From assembly GCA_019113825.1 (NCBI GenBank), contig DXGR01000004.1:1-44944 (forward strand): a stretch of 44,944 bases of DNA, in the 5' to 3' direction. Under the pieces are notes generated by a model. The model was not told the origin of the DNA. It ran no database searches and saw only the letters and a list, made by a program, of their open reading frames with translations. The position numbers were made by a program, and so were the translations under genes. Every line of letters starts with the position of its first letter. Positions within the stretch are counted from its first letter, which is position 1. This DNA is from Candidatus Stackebrandtia excrementipullorum (GTDB lineage Bacteria > Actinomycetota > Actinomycetes > Mycobacteriales > Micromonosporaceae). Shown here piece by piece: positions 43,350 through 44,944 of the stretch.

Positions 43350-43771
43350 TTAAAAATGCTCCCTCTTACTCGATCGGCATCCGTCGATTGAGATAGCTTG
43401 GCACACGGACCTCGCCGAATGACCTCCCGACAATCAAACGCCGCCCATTCGTGATGACCTTGTTATTCGGCACTCGGCCACCTCACGCGATCAGTCGAAC
43501 CGGGCCACCGAAACGGTTGAAATTCGGCGGAGACCGCCACAACCCGTTCCATAATGTGCCCATAGCGACAACGACGAGGTGAACATACGCCCTGGTACCC
43601 GGCCCGAGCCGACGTCCATCAACGACCGTTTACTTACTTGCCGCAGTCAACCAAGTGATTGAGACATCGCTGCGGACCGATTGAGAAAGCCGAATCCGGC
43701 GACGTGTGGCGCTTGTCGATCCCCTTGAATCCGAGTCGTTCTCATCGGGCCGGGACGCCTTACCCAATTCA
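43350..43771. other. Non-coding region with the transporter promoter
   Basis: 422 bases between the binding-protein start and the sahH terminator. No frame on either strand looks like a gene. It must hold the promoter of the minus-strand transporter operon. The related motifs GAATGACCTCC (43418-43428) and CGTGATGACCTT (43451-43462) recur here, but I cannot assign an operator. Confidence 0.45.
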
Positions 43772-43828
43772 CGGCGACGGCCGGTGCGATGCGCCATCCA
43801 TGTGCGCGCATCGCACCGGCCGTCGCCG
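43772..43828 (-). terminator. Very long hairpin terminator of sahH
   Basis: Perfect 22-bp stem (43772-43793 with 43807-43828) and 13-nt loop, seven bases after the sahH stop on the minus strand. This is the longest hairpin seen in the window; no U-tract follows. Confidence 0.85.
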
Positions 43829-43835
43829 GCTGGAA

Positions 43836-44944
43836 TCAGTAGCGGTAATGGTCGGCCTTGTACGGGCCTTCCACCGGAATCCCCAGGTAGTCGGCCTGGT
43901 CCTTGGTCAACTCGGTCAGCTTGACACCCAATGCGTCCAAGTGCAGACGGGCCACCTTTTCATCCAACGCCTTGGGAAGGGTGTACACACCGATCGGGTA
44001 TTCACCGGTCTTGGCGAACAGTTCGATCTGGGCCAGAACCTGGTTGGTGAAACTGTTGCTCATGACAAACGACGGGTGACCGGTCGCGTTGCCCAGGTTG
44101 AGAAGCCGCCCCTCGGACAACACGATGATGCTGCGACCCGACGGCAGCCGCCACTCGTGAACCTGCGGCTTGATCTCGGTCTTGACCACTCCGTCGACCT
44201 TCGCGAAACCGGCCATGTCGATCTCGTTGTCGAAGTGACCGATGTTGCCCACGATCGCCTGGTGCTTCATCTTCGTCATGTGGTCGGCCGTGATGACGTC
44301 CTTGCAACCGGTCGTGGTCACGAAGATGTCGGCGGTCTCCACGACGTCGTCCAACGTCGTGACCTGGTAGCCGTCCATGGCCGCCTGGAGAGCACAGATC
44401 GGGTCGACCTCGGTCACGATGACGCGTGCGCCCTGACCGCGCAGCGACTCCGCCGATCCCTTGCCCACGTCACCGTAGCCGCAAACGACCGCGACCTTCC
44501 CTCCGATGAGGACGTCGGTGGCCCGGTTGATGCCGTCCACGAGCGAATGGCGACACCCGTACTTGTTGTCGAACTTGCTCTTGGTCACCGAGTCGTTGAC
44601 GTTGATCGCCGGGAACAGGAGCGAACCCTCACGGAACATCTCGTACAAGCGGTGTACACCGGTCGTGGTCTCTTCGGTGACACCCTTGATCTGGGCGGCC
44701 ATGCGCACGAACTTTTCGGGGTCTTCGGCGAGAGTGCGCTGCAGCAGCGACAGCACGACCTCGAACTCTTCGCTATCGGCCGTCGACGGGTCCGGAACGG
44801 TTCCCGTCTTGCCGAACTCGGCTCCCTTGTGCACCAGGAGGGTGGCGTCTCCCCCGTCGTCGAGGATCATGTTCGGTTCCTCGTCGCCCCAGTCGAGGGC
44901 ACGTTCGGTGCAGTCCCAGTACTCCTCGAGGGTCTCGCCCTTCC
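43836..44944 (-). CDS. ahcY: S-adenosylhomocysteine hydrolase (5' end outside window)
   Basis: 368 codons visible, open to the window edge; the N-terminal ~110-130 residues are missing. The visible part starts [20 protein letters not shown], followed by [17 protein letters not shown], the catalytic-site region [20 protein letters not shown], and the NAD-binding loop [47 protein letters not shown] and the C-terminal KADHYRY complete the fold. The Lys-Tyr end donates NAD contacts across the dimer. The enzyme reversibly splits S-adenosylhomocysteine to homocysteine and adenosine, recycling the by-product of SAM-dependent methylation. An ATG at 44870 is internal, not the start. Confidence 0.96.
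   Translation of the reverse strand, partial: KGETLEEYWDCTERALDWGDEEPNMILDDGGDATLLVHKGAEFGKTGTVPDPSTADSEEFEVVLSLLQRTLAEDPEKFVRMAAQIKGVTEETTTGVHRLYEMFREGSLLFPAINVNDSVTKSKFDNKYGCRHSLVDGINRATDVLIGGKVAVVCGYGDVGKGSAESLRGQGARVIVTEVDPICALQAAMDGYQVTTLDDVVETADIFVTTTGCKDVITADHMTKMKHQAIVGNIGHFDNEIDMAGFAKVDGVVKTEIKPQVHEWRLPSGRSIIVLSEGRLLNLGNATGHPSFVMSNSFTNQVLAQIELFAKTGEYPIGVYTLPKALDEKVARLHLDALGVKLTELTKDQADYLGIPVEGPYKADHYRY

Noticed and set aside
41352-43391. 679-codon open frame on the plus strand opposite the peptide-binding protein gene
   Set aside because: Antisense shadow of a well-supported lipoprotein gene; its low-complexity Val/Asp/Arg translation matches no protein.

Overview
This is a chromosomal stretch from a high-GC Gram-positive actinobacterium. 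The evidence is the conserved block mtrA-mtrB-lpqB-comF-hpf ... secA, the ssrA-smpB-(M23 peptidase)-ftsX-ftsE-prfB block, a short F1-epsilon subunit followed by a DUF2550 gene, frequent GTG starts, and translationally coupled MoxR/DUF58/DUF4129/DUF4350 genes. Gene content and protein style fit Micromonosporales/Glycomycetales (for example the Stackebrandtia-Glycomyces-Haloglycomyces group); this placement is inference. No transposase, phage gene, CRISPR array or resistance island was seen: the window is core chromosome with a few lineage-specific rearrangements.

Layout. (1) 1-1050: the end of a repetitive Ala/Lys/Gly-rich protein, a small unknown gene, and tmRNA (ssrA, minus strand) with two stacked terminators. 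(2) 1193-6088, minus: smpB, an M23 (EnvC/RipC-like) peptidase with a coiled coil, ftsX, ftsE and prfB, joining ribosome rescue, translation termination and septal wall hydrolysis. (3) 6264-10926, minus: a PadR regulator, a membrane Ser/Thr kinase with a non-RD catalytic loop, tryptophan 2,3-dioxygenase and P5C dehydrogenase. (4) 11029-13059: a multi-pass membrane protein (+) convergent with, and overlapping, a DUF6912-type gene, then an Rv3235-like gene. (5) 13180-24078: secA, hpf, comF, lpqB, mtrB and mtrA on minus, interrupted by a plus-strand pair (tandem GNAT acetyltransferase and PP2C-like phosphatase). (6) 24357-29305, plus: a five-gene operon (membrane protein, DUF4129, DUF4350, MoxR ATPase, DUF58) in which each stop overlaps the next start by four bases. 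(7) 29367-34267: 3-hydroxyacyl-CoA dehydrogenase (-), PduO-type cobalamin adenosyltransferase (+), then on minus a Bax-inhibitor-1 protein, two unknown genes, a histidine phosphatase, atpC and DUF2550. (8) 34604-37212: tRNA-Leu(UAA), an RDD gene (-) divergent from a SpoIIM-like gene (+), and a 51-codon gene. (9) 37411-43349, minus: a complete oligopeptide/dipeptide ABC importer (binding lipoprotein, two permeases, two ATPases). (10) 43836-44944, minus: S-adenosylhomocysteine hydrolase, truncated at the window edge.

The observations most worth a second look are: release factor 2 carries Ser-Lys-Tyr where the stop-codon-recognising SPF tripeptide is expected; atpC stands without atpD beside it; intrinsic-terminator hairpins sit inside the 3' ends of convergent coding genes; many long perfect hairpins lack U-tracts; and the MoxR/DUF58 operon is separated from its usual SpoIIM/RDD partners. 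No clearly undescribed multi-gene system is evident. The closest candidates are the altered RF2 and the MoxR operon next to mtrAB.
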